From NCBI GenBank assembly GCA_003278305.1, contig QCFU01000005.1, positions 1-64,000 on the forward strand: a DNA stretch of 64,000 bases, read 5' to 3'. A program made the position numbers and the translations under genes. Numbering within the stretch: position 1 is the first letter of the stretch; each line of letters starts with the position of its first letter. Below the pieces are notes generated by a model. It was not told the origin of the DNA, did no database searches, and worked only from the letters and a program-made list of their open reading frames with translations. The stretch is from Prochlorococcus sp. AG-363-M21. GTDB taxonomy: Bacteria > Cyanobacteriota > Cyanobacteriia > PCC-6307 > Cyanobiaceae. Of this stretch, positions 1-10,225 are shown one piece after another.

Positions 1-149
1 ATCAAATCACAGTAAAAGAACAAGACACTATATTTATAGATGACTATATCTCAAGAATGACTATTAATCTTATAAATGAATTACTTAAGATTGACGGAGT
101 TGTAATAATAGGTCATAGAACAAATAGACTTCCTCATCATATTTCCTTA
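1..149 (+). pseudogene. Fragment of a cysteine desulfurase gene (inverted, diverged partial copy)
   Basis: Reading from base 3, this stretch encodes about 49 residues (QITVKEQDTIFIDDY and onward) matching residues 263-311 of the intact desulfurase at 3648-4856. That gene is on the opposite strand, so the two copies are inverted relative to each other. I count about 10 mismatches in 149 bp, roughly half of them changing the amino acid. The match ends near base 148, where the sequence becomes uvrC, and the frame stops at 162-164. Neither the PLP lysine nor the catalytic cysteine region is present, so this piece is non-functional. What lies to the left is outside the window. Confidence 0.85.
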
Positions 150-757
150 ATAGTTTTCTTATAAGTTTCAGAGTCTATGATTTGCTGGCAAACACCAGGA
201 CATTTTCCTATATCATAATTTAGACAAGTTCTATTTTTATATAATGGACGTGGCCTTTGTCTTAGTGGGAATATTTTCTTGATTAGCATAAGTGTTTCTC
301 GAAGAAGTCCTACATCTACATAAGGCCCATAATATTTATCCTTTTCAATACGCTGTCTCCTTTTACGTGTGACAAATATTCGTGGATAGTCCTCACTCCA
401 TGTGATACATAAATAGGGATACTTTTTATCATCTTTTAATAACACATTAAAATACGGTTGATGACTTTTTATTAAATTCGACTCTAGAGATAGCGCTTCT
501 GATTCTGTATCTGTAATTATTACTTCTATATCATAAATTTGCATTACCATAAGAGCTATTCTAGGACTATGGTTTTTGTTATCTCGAAAATAACTCCTAA
601 TCCTGCTTCTAAGATTTTTTGATTTACCTACATAGAGTAATTTGTTTTCATTATCCTTATATAAATAACAACCAGGTGTTCTAGGTATTAAGTTTAGAGT
701 GTTAGTTAGCCTATCCTGATCTGAAAAAATGGGTTTATCTATAATCGAATCTTTCAA
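137..757 (-). pseudogene. uvrC: Excinuclease ABC subunit C, truncated to the N-terminal third
   Basis: UvrC makes the dual incisions in nucleotide excision repair. The 206 residues begin with a classic GIY-YIG domain (PGCYLY then [10 protein letters not shown], around residues 28-50) and continue through the conserved block ending in [13 protein letters not shown] near residue 190. UvrC is normally about 600-650 residues. Here the UVR motif, the RNase H-like endonuclease domain and the HhH domains are all missing. Reading stops at TGA (137-139), right where the sequence switches to the desulfurase fragment. The upstream neighbour on the same strand (764-1246) ends 7 bp before this start, so the two probably formed an operon. 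Either the gene is broken, or the contig end is chimeric and the full gene lies elsewhere. Confidence 0.9.
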
Positions 758-763
758 AATAAG

Positions 764-1246
764 TTACCCCCCATAAGACCATCCTGTTGAATCGAGATTT
801 AATGCATCGCCATCTTTATTTAAGTGTGCAAATTTAACTTCGCCAACAAAAACAGTATGATCACCATGTTCTATATCTCCAACAAGCTCACATTCAACTC
901 CCCCAATAGAATCTTCTAGTATTGGAAGACCCATTTTTCCTAATCTGAATGTTGTAGCCTCAAAACGTCCGCCTAAACCCTCTTGGGGCTTAAAAAAGAC
1001 TGCTGCTAAATCTTTTTGATCTGACCTCAAAACATTCAAAGAAAACTTTTTGGTTCTCTTTATCATTCCGTGACTAGATCCTTCAGACCTTACTGCCATA
1101 ACAATAAGAGGTGGGACAAAGGATCCTTGGGTAACCCAGCTTGCTGTAAAACCATTGATTTGATCGTTTTCACGAACAGCGCAAATAAATAACCCATGAG
1201 GAATTTTCCTTAGAAGAATTTTTTTGGCTTCAAGATCAAGAGTCAT
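764..1246 (-). CDS. Flavin reductase-like domain protein
   Basis: This 160-residue protein matches the small FMN-binding flavin reductase-like family, which transfers electrons to or from bound flavin. Typical marks are PHGLFICAV at the N-terminus, NGFTASWVTQGSF (about residues 31-43) and a C-terminal HTVFVGEV block (about residues 130-137). In cyanobacteria similar domains occur in diflavin flavoproteins, but here the domain stands alone. It lies just upstream of uvrC on the same strand with almost no spacer, so co-transcription is likely. The physiological substrate cannot be read from the sequence. Confidence 0.8.
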   Translation of the reverse strand: MTLDLEAKKILLRKIPHGLFICAVRENDQINGFTASWVTQGSFVPPLIVMAVRSEGSSHGMIKRTKKFSLNVLRSDQKDLAAVFFKPQEGLGGRFEATTFRLGKMGLPILEDSIGGVECELVGDIEHGDHTVFVGEVKFAHLNKDGDALNLDSTGWSYGG

Positions 1247-1308
1247 AACAATTTATTCAATAGATCAATCTTAGTTAACCTAACAATAAATTTGCTTAGA
1301 ATATTAAA

Positions 1309-1785
1309 ATGAAAGCACTATATCCAGGAAGTTTTGATCCATTGACATTAGGCCACCTTGATCTGATCAAGAGGGCTAATGATCTATTTGGAGAAATAGT
1401 TATTGCTGTACTGGAAAACCCTTCAAAGAAAGCTACGTTTACTCTCGAACGTAGAATAGAACAAATAAAACATGCAACTAGAGAGTTATCAGGAATAAAA
1501 GTTCTAAGCTTTAAAGGATTAACTGTAGAATTTGCAGAGCAACAAAACGTTGATTTGATACTTAGAGGATTAAGAGCTATGAGTGATTTTGAATATGAAC
1601 TACAAATAGCTCATACCAATAGATCATTAAATAACAAATTTGAAACTGTATTCCTTGCAACTGATACTCACCATAGTTTTCTTAGTAGTTCTTTAGTTAA
1701 AGAAGTAGCGAGTTTCGGTGGGAATGTTTCACATATGGTACCTTCAAAAGTAGCTGAAGACTTGGTTAACCTGAACATGATTTGA
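1309..1785 (+). CDS. coaD: Pantetheine-phosphate adenylyltransferase
   Basis: CoaD transfers AMP from ATP to 4'-phosphopantetheine, the penultimate step of coenzyme A synthesis. The 158 residues are the usual length. The nucleotidyltransferase signature [12 protein letters not shown] (residues 5-16) holds the (T/H)xGH motif, the substrate-binding [12 protein letters not shown] block follows in mid-protein, and the C-terminal [11 protein letters not shown] segment is also typical. It is transcribed divergently from the flavin reductase/uvrC pair and ends 5 bp from the convergent DacB-like gene. Confidence 0.95.
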   Translation: MKALYPGSFDPLTLGHLDLIKRANDLFGEIVIAVLENPSKKATFTLERRIEQIKHATRELSGIKVLSFKGLTVEFAEQQNVDLILRGLRAMSDFEYELQIAHTNRSLNNKFETVFLATDTHHSFLSSSLVKEVASFGGNVSHMVPSKVAEDLVNLNMI

Positions 1786-1790
1786 TCTTG

Positions 1791-3023
1791 TTAAATGCAA
1801 TCACTGCTATAGACATTTTTTATTATTTGATCTGATATCGAATTAGGGTAAGCAATACCATTGCTAATAATACTAATAATATAGACACGATCATCTTTTA
1901 GAAGATAACCAGAAATTGATTTAATACCACTTAGTGTGCCTGTCTTAGCCAAAAGTTTACCATTAAGAAAAGAAGTTTGATTACTATTTGTTAAAGTACC
2001 TCGTAAACCATAAAGTGAAAAAGAAGATAAATAATAATTACTAAATTTATGATGCTTCATATAAAACAACAAATTAGCAATGTAATTAGAAGTTAACCTA
2101 TTAGACCTTGACAATCCACTTCCATCCTTAATTAAGATTCTGTCCTTCGGTAGAGGTAAAGTACCTAACCAACTATAAATGCTGTTAGAAGATTCAGTAA
2201 AGCTCCACTTATCACTAGTTCTTTTTAATAATATTTCAGAAGTGAAATTATGACTTTCTGAGTTAGCTAGGCTAAGAAGAGAATAAAAGGGGGCTGAATT
2301 GTAAATAAATATTGGATAGTTTAAGATATTTTTTTCAAAGTCTGATGACTTACGAATCTGTATATTAATTGAATTATTTTTTCTATTTAAATTAGAATAT
2401 AATATAGATTTAAAAAAAAGAATAGGTTCACTCAATGCATATTGACTAGAGTTACTTTGTACTGCCAAACGACTAATTGGAGCTCCATAAGTTTCTGTCC
2501 TATCAATAATTGGCCAAGAACTATGCCACCAATTATCTCGCGATTCCTCGTAAAGGTAAACATTAACAGTCGATAAATTTCTATTTCTTGAATGAGATAA
2601 AATCTTATTAGATAATAATTTTATGGTTTTAGGACTGAGGTCGGGATCACCTTCGCCTAAAATATGATAAGACCCATTGATGAAATATAATTTAGTTTTT
2701 AATGTAAAGTTTGGACCCAATCTATCAAGTGCATATGCAGTGGTTAATATTTTCTGATTAGATGCTGGTATTCTTGAAATTTTTCCATTTATATCAGAAA
2801 TAGTTTTCCCAGAATCGTTAAGTACAGTAATGCTCCATTTATTAGAGTTTGGAGAAATAATATCTGAAATTTTATTTTGCAAAGAATAGCATATATTAAT
2901 TTTTTCTCGATAAGGAGATATAATAGTAATTATACGCCTATAAGTATCAATAATATGATAATTGTTTACTAATTTATTGAAAAATATAATTAATAAGACA
3001 ATAGATATGACTTTTTTTTTCAT
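1791..3023 (-). CDS. dacB: D-alanyl-D-alanine carboxypeptidase, S13 (PBP4/DacB) family
   Basis: S13 penicillin-binding proteins trim or cross-cut peptidoglycan peptides in the periplasm. This 410-residue protein has an N-terminal hydrophobic segment (residues 3-17) acting as signal or anchor. The SxxK motif is in IPASNQKIL, the GSGLSRSN block corresponds to the S-x-N region, and LLAKTGTLSGI carries the KTG motif. It is shorter than E. coli PBP4, and the inserted domain looks reduced. The start abuts the end of the DUF1995 gene at 3023, so dapF, desulfurase, DUF1995 and dacB look like one leftward operon. Confidence 0.85.
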   Translation of the reverse strand: MKKKVISIVLLIIFFNKLVNNYHIIDTYRRIITIISPYREKINICYSLQNKISDIISPNSNKWSITVLNDSGKTISDINGKISRIPASNQKILTTAYALDRLGPNFTLKTKLYFINGSYHILGEGDPDLSPKTIKLLSNKILSHSRNRNLSTVNVYLYEESRDNWWHSSWPIIDRTETYGAPISRLAVQSNSSQYALSEPILFFKSILYSNLNRKNNSINIQIRKSSDFEKNILNYPIFIYNSAPFYSLLSLANSESHNFTSEILLKRTSDKWSFTESSNSIYSWLGTLPLPKDRILIKDGSGLSRSNRLTSNYIANLLFYMKHHKFSNYYLSSFSLYGLRGTLTNSNQTSFLNGKLLAKTGTLSGIKSISGYLLKDDRVYIISIISNGIAYPNSISDQIIKNVYSSDCI

Positions 3024-3655
3024 TAGGCTAAGTATTCACTAATCAACAGATCATCAGGCTTTCGATCAAATGAAACAAGGAATCTATAACCATCCTGGCT
3101 CTCAGAATACAGTTGCCATTTATGGTCATAGGTATACATAATAGCTCCTTTATAGAGAGGTTGTAAATAATATGCAGTGGTCCATTGCTTGATAAAATTA
3201 GATCGTCTATCTCTTGCTACAAGACCAATACCTACTGCTGTATCTTCAAGTTTTCCATTAAACATAATAATTCTATTGTTTTTGTATTTAGTACAAAGTT
3301 CTACAAATAAATCATAATCATAGGGTTGAGGATTTACTGCTAATAAAATTTTATCAGAAGAAATTAATTCTGTATTTTCTACTAATTCCTTAAATGTACT
3401 AATATAATTGCTGATTTCTGGGTGGTCTCTCTTATGTAATGCTGAAGATCCAAAATCTGGGAATGCAAGTAAACATTCCATATTGCTTCTGACAAAATGT
3501 TTAAAAGTTCTTATTACAACTCCTTCTATCTTTAATCCTTCAAACTTAAGATTAATGGAAAAATATTGTTCTTTCTTATTGTTCAAACAGTTAAGTGTTG
3601 ATTCGAAAAGTTGTAGCTCGGATTGACGTAAATCTGAGGGTAGCTCTTTATTCAT
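3023..3655 (-). CDS. DUF1995 family protein
   Basis: This protein of about 210 residues belongs to the DUF1995 group found in cyanobacteria and plastids. Plant relatives such as LPA3 are linked to photosystem II assembly. Visible family features are an N-terminal helical region, the segment LLAVNPQPYDYD, and an aromatic-rich C-terminus with a lysine/tyrosine block (YKGAIMYTYDHKWQLY). I take ATG at 3655 as the start; it overlaps the desulfurase stop by 8 bp, whereas the upstream ATG at 3682 would overlap by 35 bp. No catalytic residues can be named. Confidence 0.7.
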   Translation of the reverse strand: MNKELPSDLRQSELQLFESTLNCLNNKKEQYFSINLKFEGLKIEGVVIRTFKHFVRSNMECLLAFPDFGSSALHKRDHPEISNYISTFKELVENTELISSDKILLAVNPQPYDYDLFVELCTKYKNNRIIMFNGKLEDTAVGIGLVARDRRSNFIKQWTTAYYLQPLYKGAIMYTYDHKWQLYSESQDGYRFLVSFDRKPDDLLISEYLA

Positions 3656-4856
3656 GCTCACAATTGGTTCTTGAATATGCAATAGTCTTTTTTATTATAA
3701 ATAGAATTTGTTCAAAATCAGATTCCTTAATCCAATTGCCTAAACTTAATCTAATAACAGACTGTCTATATTTTTTTGAAATACCTATAGCCTTAAGAAC
3801 TGAGCTATCGTGTTCATCTTTTGCTGTGCATGCTGTACCAGTACTTGCGGAAATGCCATTATTAGAAAGAAGCCTTATAAAGCTTCTAGAGGAAATAGGT
3901 CTGTCGTTAATATCAGTTATGGTAAAGGAAATGTGATGAGGAAGTCTTTTAGTTCTATGACCTATTAATTCAACTCCGTCAATCTTAAGTAATTCATTAA
4001 TAAGATTATTAGTCATTCGTGAGATATAGTCATCTATAAATATAGTGTCATGTTCTTTTACTGTGATTTGATTATCTAGATATTCAAAAGCTTTCTTCAT
4101 ACCAGATATAAGTGGTGCAGACTGTGTGCCATTCTTGAAGGAATATATTGAAAGTTTATATAAGTTATCTGTAGTCCTTTCAGTACTGTACTTTTGGTTA
4201 CAGATTAACATTCCAACTCCTACAGGTCCCCTAAATTTATGAGCGGATAGAGAAATAAAGTCATAATCTAATTTGCTGAGATCAACTATTCCTTGAGAAA
4301 AAACCTGAGTTGCGTCTATATGTACCATGATATTTCTTTCCCTACATAATTTAGTTATATATTTAATTGGTTGAACTGACCCTATTTCACTTTGACCCCA
4401 AATCAATGAAACAAACTTAGTATCATTCCTTAAATATTTATCAATATTTTCGAGCCTTATAATTCCTGTCTTATCTACTTCCCAATAATCAATATTCCAT
4501 TTATCAGAATTAAAAGTCTTTAACGCATTATATACGCACGGATGCTCTACAGTAGTTACGACAATTCTTCCTGAAGAAAAAATACTAGACACTTCTCTAA
4601 ATAGCAAGTCTATAGAGTTAGTCGCTCCTGATGTAAATATGATTTGTTCGCTTTGAATATTTAGCTTAGATGCTATATATTTTCTACTTTTTTCTACAAT
4701 ATATGATGACTGTATTCCGTGATTATGAATACTTGAAGAATTAGCCCAAAAATTGTTATTAACAGTTACTAATTCCGTGACAACTGATTCATAAGGGGGA
4801 CTTGTTGCGCAAGCATCTAAATATAAATCACTAATAGGTTTATGATTCATAATCAT
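3648..4856 (-). CDS. Cysteine desulfurase (NifS/IscS-like)
   Basis: A PLP-dependent enzyme that takes sulfur from cysteine for Fe-S clusters and thio-cofactors. In the 402 residues the start DLYLDACATSPP is typical, VEHPCV lies in the cofactor region, SAHKFRGPVGVG carries the PLP lysine (K207), and SASTGTACTA carries the persulfide cysteine (C343). The gene looks complete and functional. It overlaps dapF by 4 bp upstream and the DUF1995 gene downstream, indicating translational coupling. Codons for residues 263-311 are duplicated in diverged, inverted form at 1-149. Confidence 0.92.
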   Translation of the reverse strand: MIMNHKPISDLYLDACATSPPYESVVTELVTVNNNFWANSSSIHNHGIQSSYIVEKSRKYIASKLNIQSEQIIFTSGATNSIDLLFREVSSIFSSGRIVVTTVEHPCVYNALKTFNSDKWNIDYWEVDKTGIIRLENIDKYLRNDTKFVSLIWGQSEIGSVQPIKYITKLCRERNIMVHIDATQVFSQGIVDLSKLDYDFISLSAHKFRGPVGVGMLICNQKYSTERTTDNLYKLSIYSFKNGTQSAPLISGMKKAFEYLDNQITVKEHDTIFIDDYISRMTNNLINELLKIDGVELIGHRTKRLPHHISFTITDINDRPISSRSFIRLLSNNGISASTGTACTAKDEHDSSVLKAIGISKKYRQSVIRLSLGNWIKESDFEQILFIIKKTIAYSRTNCEHE

Positions 4857-5707
4857 ACAAGAAATTTCCCACTAAAAACATATTGAGCCTCTCCAGTCAT
4901 AAATATATTGCCTTCTCTATTTGGCCAATATATCTCTAAGGTGCCTCCAGGTAAATTGACATTAGCTCTATTGTCAGATCTATCTAAAAGTGAACTGATA
5001 GCAAGGCATGCACAAGCTCCTGTGCCACAGGCCAGTGTGGGTCCACATCCTCTTTCCCAAACAAGAACATTCAACTGATTCCGATTATTAATGGTAACGA
5101 AATGAACATTAGTTTTTAATGGGAAATAATGATAATTCTCAATAAGTTCTCCCCATTCCTTTAGTTTTACAGTTTCTAAACTATTCACATAAATGACAGC
5201 ATGAGGATTTCCCATGCCTATAGAAAAAACCTTAAGTCTAATATCATTAATATTAATTTCTCCTGAAGCTATTCCATCTTTATCTAATGGCAAGGATACA
5301 GGTATTTCTTGTGGACTAATAACAGGGGTCCCCATATTAACCTTAATAAGAAAGTTCTCTTCAACACTGGCCTCTATCTTTCCAGCTTTTGTTTCGACTA
5401 AATATTTATCCTTTTTGCTAACAATATCATTGTCTAAAATAAACTTGATAACACATCTAATTCCGTTACCACACATTTCAGCTTCAGATCCGTCTGAATT
5501 CAGTATTTTAATGCTGAAATCTAATATATTGGATGGTAAGACTAATATTATGCCATCAGAACCAATGCCATAGTTTCTATGACACAAGGATGTAACCTTA
5601 TCAATAGTAAATTTATTTAAATCTAAAGAATGTGAATTGGTTATAGCATCAATTAATATAAAGTCATTGCCAATTCCTTGATATTTTTGAAAGTTAACAC
5701 TTTTCAT
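4853..5707 (-). CDS. dapF: Diaminopimelate epimerase
   Basis: DapF converts LL- to meso-diaminopimelate for lysine and peptidoglycan synthesis. The two catalytic cysteines are visible in AEMCGNGIRC and in GPTLACGTGACAC. I place the start at 5707, so that the protein begins MKSVNFQKYQGIGNDF as is usual for the family. An ATG at 5728 would add seven unusual residues. The stop overlaps the desulfurase start by 4 bp (ATGA type). The gene is divergent from leuS across about 140 bp of AT-rich DNA that presumably holds both promoters. Confidence 0.95.
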   Translation of the reverse strand: MKSVNFQKYQGIGNDFILIDAITNSHSLDLNKFTIDKVTSLCHRNYGIGSDGIILVLPSNILDFSIKILNSDGSEAEMCGNGIRCVIKFILDNDIVSKKDKYLVETKAGKIEASVEENFLIKVNMGTPVISPQEIPVSLPLDKDGIASGEININDIRLKVFSIGMGNPHAVIYVNSLETVKLKEWGELIENYHYFPLKTNVHFVTINNRNQLNVLVWERGCGPTLACGTGACACLAISSLLDRSDNRANVNLPGGTLEIYWPNREGNIFMTGEAQYVFSGKFLV

Positions 5708-5850
5708 TTTTTTTTGAAACAACAACAAAAGTATAGAAATTCAAGTCAATCTGTTATAGATGAATGCAGAGAGACCTATCAAGCATGTATTTTATATGTG
5801 ATCAGGTCTACTAAGCATAAATTTAAAATAAACTGAAAAACGAATCCATT

Positions 5851-8454
5851 ATGAAAAATCATTATAATAATTCTGCTAAAAACTATATACCTCAGGAAAT
5901 AGAAAAGAAATGGCAAGCCAATTGGAATAATAACAACCAATATATAGCTAGTGAAAACGCAGAAGCAGATAAAAGCTTCTATGCACTTTCCATGTTCCCC
6001 TACCCATCAGGAAATTTACATATGGGGCATGTAAGAAATTATGTAATAACCGATGTAATTGCGCGATTTCACAAAATGCGAGGTTATCAAGTTTTACATC
6101 CAATGGGATGGGATGCTTTTGGCTTGCCAGCGGAAAACGCAGCTATAGAAAGAGGGATACAACCAGATATATGGACTAATTCAAATATCTCTGAAATGAA
6201 AAACCAATTAGAGAGACTAGGGTTATCTATTGACTGGAGTCGTGAACTGAACACCTCAGATCCAGATTATTTCAAATGGACTCAATATATATTTTTAGAA
6301 TTATTTAACTCTGGACTTGCTTATCAAAAATTAGCCACTGTAAATTGGGATCCACATGACCAAACAGTTTTAGCAAATGAACAGGTAGATGCAGAAGGTT
6401 ATTCCTGGAGATCAGGTGTAAAGGTAGAAAAAAAACAATTAAAACAATGGTTCTTAAAAATTACAGATTATGCAGATAGATTACTTGAAGATTTGTCTTT
6501 GTTGAAAGGTTGGCCAGAAAGAGTCAAAACAATGCAATCAAATTGGATCGGTAGATCAGTTGGATCAGAAATTACTTTTAAAATAGATTCGTTACAAGAT
6601 CTTTCTATAACTATATTTACAACACGTCCAGATACTGTTCTTGGGATCACTTATATAGCATTATCTCCTGAGAATCCATTGATAGAAAATATAATAGAAG
6701 AGAAATACTTAACAGAATTCAATAAATTTAAAGCAACTTTAAAAAATCTCAGCGATATAGAAAGAGACTCCGACAATAGGGACAAAAAAGGGCTCTATCT
6801 TGGTTTTAATGTTATTCATCCAATTAGTAAAGAATTGATACCTGTATGGGTATCAGATTATGTTTTAGATGGTTATGGTACAGGGGCTGTTATGGGAGTA
6901 CCTGCTCATGACAATAGGGACTATGAATTTGCAAAAAAATATAAGCTACCAATAAAATATGTTATTAATAAAAATATAAACCCTCAAGTAGAAGATATAG
7001 ATTCTCCTTTTACAGAGGAGGGTTATATTATCAACTCAGGTGATTATAATGGCTTAAGTTCAACACACTTTAGAGATCTCATTGTTGAAGAGGGAAATAA
7101 ACAAGGATGGTGTGAAAACAAAACAACATACAGATTGAGAGATTGGCTAGTTTCTAGACAAAGATATTGGGGCTGTCCAATTCCAATAGTACATTGTCAA
7201 GAATGTGGAGTTGTTCCTGTTAACAAGGATAACTTACCAATAACTCTTCCAAAAGATATAAAATTATCTGGCAAGGGTACCTCGCCACTTGAAATTCATA
7301 AGACCTGGAAACACACAACATGTCCCAAATGCAATAAACCTGCGATTCGTGAAACAGATACAATGGATACTTTTATGTGCTCCTCATGGTATTTCCTTAA
7401 GTTTGTTACTAAAAAAGGAAAATCTAACCCTTTTTTAAAAGATACTATTAACAAATGGCTACCAGTCAATCAATATGTTGGGGGGATAGAGCATGCAATT
7501 CTTCATCTTTTATATTCAAGGTTTATTACTAAGGCACTTAAAGATAGGGGCTTATTTGATATTGATGAGCCCTTTCAAAAACTTTTAACTCAGGGTATGG
7601 TACAAGCAATTACATTTAAAAATAAACGAACAAATAAATACATATCAACTCATGAAATTGATAATATAGATAATCCCGTTGATCCTAAAAGTGGAGACCC
7701 TCTAGACGTTTTTTATGAAAAAATGTCTAAATCTAAATATAATGGAGTTGATCCTTCAACAGTAATCAATAAATATGGAGCAGATACAGCAAGGATGTTT
7801 ATACTATTTAAGGCACCTCCAGAAAAAGATCTAGAATGGGATGATGCAGATGTAGAAGGGCAATTTAGATTCCTAAATAGACTTTGGAGGCTCTTCTCAA
7901 ATAATCATATAAAAGAAAGTTTAAGAAAAAGTACTAATAAATATACAAATAATAACCAACTTACTGATAAAGAGAAGATTGTAAGACGGTCGACTAATAT
8001 AGCAATTCAGAATATATCTAATGACATACAAAAACGTAATCAATTTAACACAGCGATTTCAGAATTAATGAAGCTGACCAATACCCTAAATGAGCATTTG
8101 TCTAAATGTAGCCCAGATATAATAAAAGAATCATTATCTATCTTAGTAAAACTCATAGCACCTTTTGCACCACATCTAGCAGAAGAATTTTGGAATCAAA
8201 TAGGAGGTAAAGGAAGTATTCATAATGAAAAATGGCCAAACTTAGATGAACAAGCACTATCAACTGAAACTTATAAGATGATTATTCAAATAAATGGCAA
8301 GGTAAGAGATTCTATAAATATAGATAAAAAGCATAATGATGATGAAATTAAATCATTATGTCTAAAAACTGATGTTGTTAAAAAGTGGTTAGGTGGAGCT
8401 GAAATCAAAAGAATAATATTGGTTAAAGGAAAATTAATTAATATAGTATTTTAA
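5851..8454 (+). CDS. leuS: Leucyl-tRNA synthetase
   Basis: Charges tRNA-Leu with leucine in the cytoplasm. The 867 residues show the class I HIGH motif as HMGH (residues 57-60) after FPYPSGN. A large CP1 editing domain follows, with the threonine-rich TTRPDTVLG segment and the [14 protein letters not shown] block. The catalytic KMSKS motif is near residue 625, followed by [18 protein letters not shown]. Zinc-type cysteines occur in [12 protein letters not shown] and CPKCNK. Length and domain order are normal. The gene ends 2 bp before the convergent pgi. Confidence 0.97.
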   Translation: MKNHYNNSAKNYIPQEIEKKWQANWNNNNQYIASENAEADKSFYALSMFPYPSGNLHMGHVRNYVITDVIARFHKMRGYQVLHPMGWDAFGLPAENAAIERGIQPDIWTNSNISEMKNQLERLGLSIDWSRELNTSDPDYFKWTQYIFLELFNSGLAYQKLATVNWDPHDQTVLANEQVDAEGYSWRSGVKVEKKQLKQWFLKITDYADRLLEDLSLLKGWPERVKTMQSNWIGRSVGSEITFKIDSLQDLSITIFTTRPDTVLGITYIALSPENPLIENIIEEKYLTEFNKFKATLKNLSDIERDSDNRDKKGLYLGFNVIHPISKELIPVWVSDYVLDGYGTGAVMGVPAHDNRDYEFAKKYKLPIKYVINKNINPQVEDIDSPFTEEGYIINSGDYNGLSSTHFRDLIVEEGNKQGWCENKTTYRLRDWLVSRQRYWGCPIPIVHCQECGVVPVNKDNLPITLPKDIKLSGKGTSPLEIHKTWKHTTCPKCNKPAIRETDTMDTFMCSSWYFLKFVTKKGKSNPFLKDTINKWLPVNQYVGGIEHAILHLLYSRFITKALKDRGLFDIDEPFQKLLTQGMVQAITFKNKRTNKYISTHEIDNIDNPVDPKSGDPLDVFYEKMSKSKYNGVDPSTVINKYGADTARMFILFKAPPEKDLEWDDADVEGQFRFLNRLWRLFSNNHIKESLRKSTNKYTNNNQLTDKEKIVRRSTNIAIQNISNDIQKRNQFNTAISELMKLTNTLNEHLSKCSPDIIKESLSILVKLIAPFAPHLAEEFWNQIGGKGSIHNEKWPNLDEQALSTETYKMIIQINGKVRDSINIDKKHNDDEIKSLCLKTDVVKKWLGGAEIKRIILVKGKLINIVF

Positions 8455-8456
8455 CT

Positions 8457-10058
8457 TTATTTATTTCTCATTATAGATAAAGATTTTGGGTCAGACCAAT
8501 CGCCATTAATAGTATATTTGTCTAAATCAACGGCCATACTCCTAAGTATAATATATATAGATTCAGGTGTAGAATTCTTGATCTTAGAATGTAATTCATT
8601 GATAGTATATTCTATACCTGTGCTAAGTGAGCGTTGAATTTGTAACTGAACATTTATTATGTCTGAAGCTGCTATTTTCCCAGCCTCTACTCCTGGTTGA
8701 TCGTAAGCATTAATATCTACGAGCTCAGCGTATAAGCCTACAGCCCTTTCAAATAATGCTATCAATGCTCCTAAAGAATGTAGATCTAATTGTTTAATAG
8801 TGATACTTAAATTCTGGCGTTTGTTTTGACTCAAGGCCAATCGTGTGCCTTGATAAAAACCAGATAAGTATTCGCTAGGAGAGCTGTCATCTAATGTTGG
8901 AAGATTATTTGGATTATTTAAAACCTCTATAAAAGTTACAAAGAAATTATCTATACCATCCCTTAATTGTTGTACATAGGCATGTTGGTCAGTTGAACCT
9001 TTGTTTCCATAAACTGCAAGTCCTTGATTAACCTCATTGCCTTTTCTGTCATTCTTTTTACCTAATGATTCCATTATTAACTGTTGTAAGTATTTGCTAA
9101 ATACTTCTAATGAATCGCAATAAGGTAGAACAACCATATCCTTATATCCTTTTCCATCCCCTGACAAGTACCAAGCTAAGGCCAATAATGCTGCTGGATT
9201 TGATGATATATTTTTAACTCTAGTAATTTTGTCCATTGATGAGGCTCCTTCTAAAAATTCTCTATTATCAAAACCCATCAATGTGATTGGTAATAATCCA
9301 ACAGCACTTGTAATACTTGTTCTACCTCCCACCCAATCTGGAAGGTCAAAAATCCTTAACCAATTCTCTTCATAAGCCAGCTTGTATAACTTACTTTGCT
9401 TCATAGTAATTGCTACAGCTTGACTTTTCCACTCCTTACCTGATGACTCTACAAAAAATCTAACTTGGTCCATACATATCTTAGGTTCAGGAGTTCCACC
9501 TGACTTACTAACAACTACAAACAAGGTTGTTGAGAGGTTGTCTTTTAATTTATCAATTTTGTTTCTAATTCCTTCAGGATCTACATTGTCAAAGAAATGG
9601 AAATTTAAGCCCCTATTAGAATTCTGCATAGAGTTTGTCAATAAAATTGGGCCCAAACCGCTTCCTCCTATGCCTATCCAGACAATATCTGTAAATTTCT
9701 GGTTATCTTGCGTTAGCAAGTTTCCATTTAGAATTGATTGACCGAATAATTCAATATCATTGATTTGACTTGAAATAGATTTACAAATTAGTTCGTTTGG
9801 GGCAAGCTTTGGGTTCCTTAACCAATAATGACCAACCATTCGTTCTTCGTCTTTGTTAGCTATACCTCCATCTTCTAATTCCTCCATAGATTCAAAAGCT
9901 TTACTAAAACGAGAGTTAAGCTTCTGAAAGTCCGAATTTTTAATATTCATTCTACTAACATCTAGCCATATACCTAGTTCCTCGCTATACCATAGAAGCT
10001 CACAGAAGCGGTCCCATTGCTGGTTGTTATTATCAGGTGGGTAATCTGGGAGTTGCAT
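8457..10058 (-). CDS. pgi: Glucose-6-phosphate isomerase
   Basis: Interconverts glucose 6-phosphate and fructose 6-phosphate, linking glycolysis, the pentose phosphate route and glycogen metabolism. In the 533 residues the sugar-phosphate binding SIS fold shows as VWIGIGGSGLGP and VVVSKSGGTPEP. A basic/amide block (GNEVNQGLAVYGNKGSTDQH) holds catalytic-region residues, and the C-terminal NAYDQPGVEAGK is a typical Pgi signature. It is convergent with leuS and has its promoter in the short gap before purN. Confidence 0.96.
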   Translation of the reverse strand: MQLPDYPPDNNNQQWDRFCELLWYSEELGIWLDVSRMNIKNSDFQKLNSRFSKAFESMEELEDGGIANKDEERMVGHYWLRNPKLAPNELICKSISSQINDIELFGQSILNGNLLTQDNQKFTDIVWIGIGGSGLGPILLTNSMQNSNRGLNFHFFDNVDPEGIRNKIDKLKDNLSTTLFVVVSKSGGTPEPKICMDQVRFFVESSGKEWKSQAVAITMKQSKLYKLAYEENWLRIFDLPDWVGGRTSITSAVGLLPITLMGFDNREFLEGASSMDKITRVKNISSNPAALLALAWYLSGDGKGYKDMVVLPYCDSLEVFSKYLQQLIMESLGKKNDRKGNEVNQGLAVYGNKGSTDQHAYVQQLRDGIDNFFVTFIEVLNNPNNLPTLDDSSPSEYLSGFYQGTRLALSQNKRQNLSITIKQLDLHSLGALIALFERAVGLYAELVDINAYDQPGVEAGKIAASDIINVQLQIQRSLSTGIEYTINELHSKIKNSTPESIYIILRSMAVDLDKYTINGDWSDPKSLSIMRNK

Positions 10059-10225
10059 ATCAAGAGGATTCTAAAATTCAATCTAGTCAATAATCACAGT
10101 ATGAAGGCAAACAAGCTAAAGTTTTTGAATAATCATTAAAACAAATTAATTCTTTGGTTTCATAATCATTATTGACAATTTGCTTTTTTAAGGTTTTGCT
10201 GAACGATATAAATACTATTTTTCGG

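Noticed and set aside
3595-3936. Open + strand frame opposite the desulfurase/DUF1995 junction
   Set aside because: It lies antisense to two well-supported genes and has no domain-like pattern. The same holds for several other antisense frames (for example 5214-5573 opposite dapF and 11285-11500 opposite argC).
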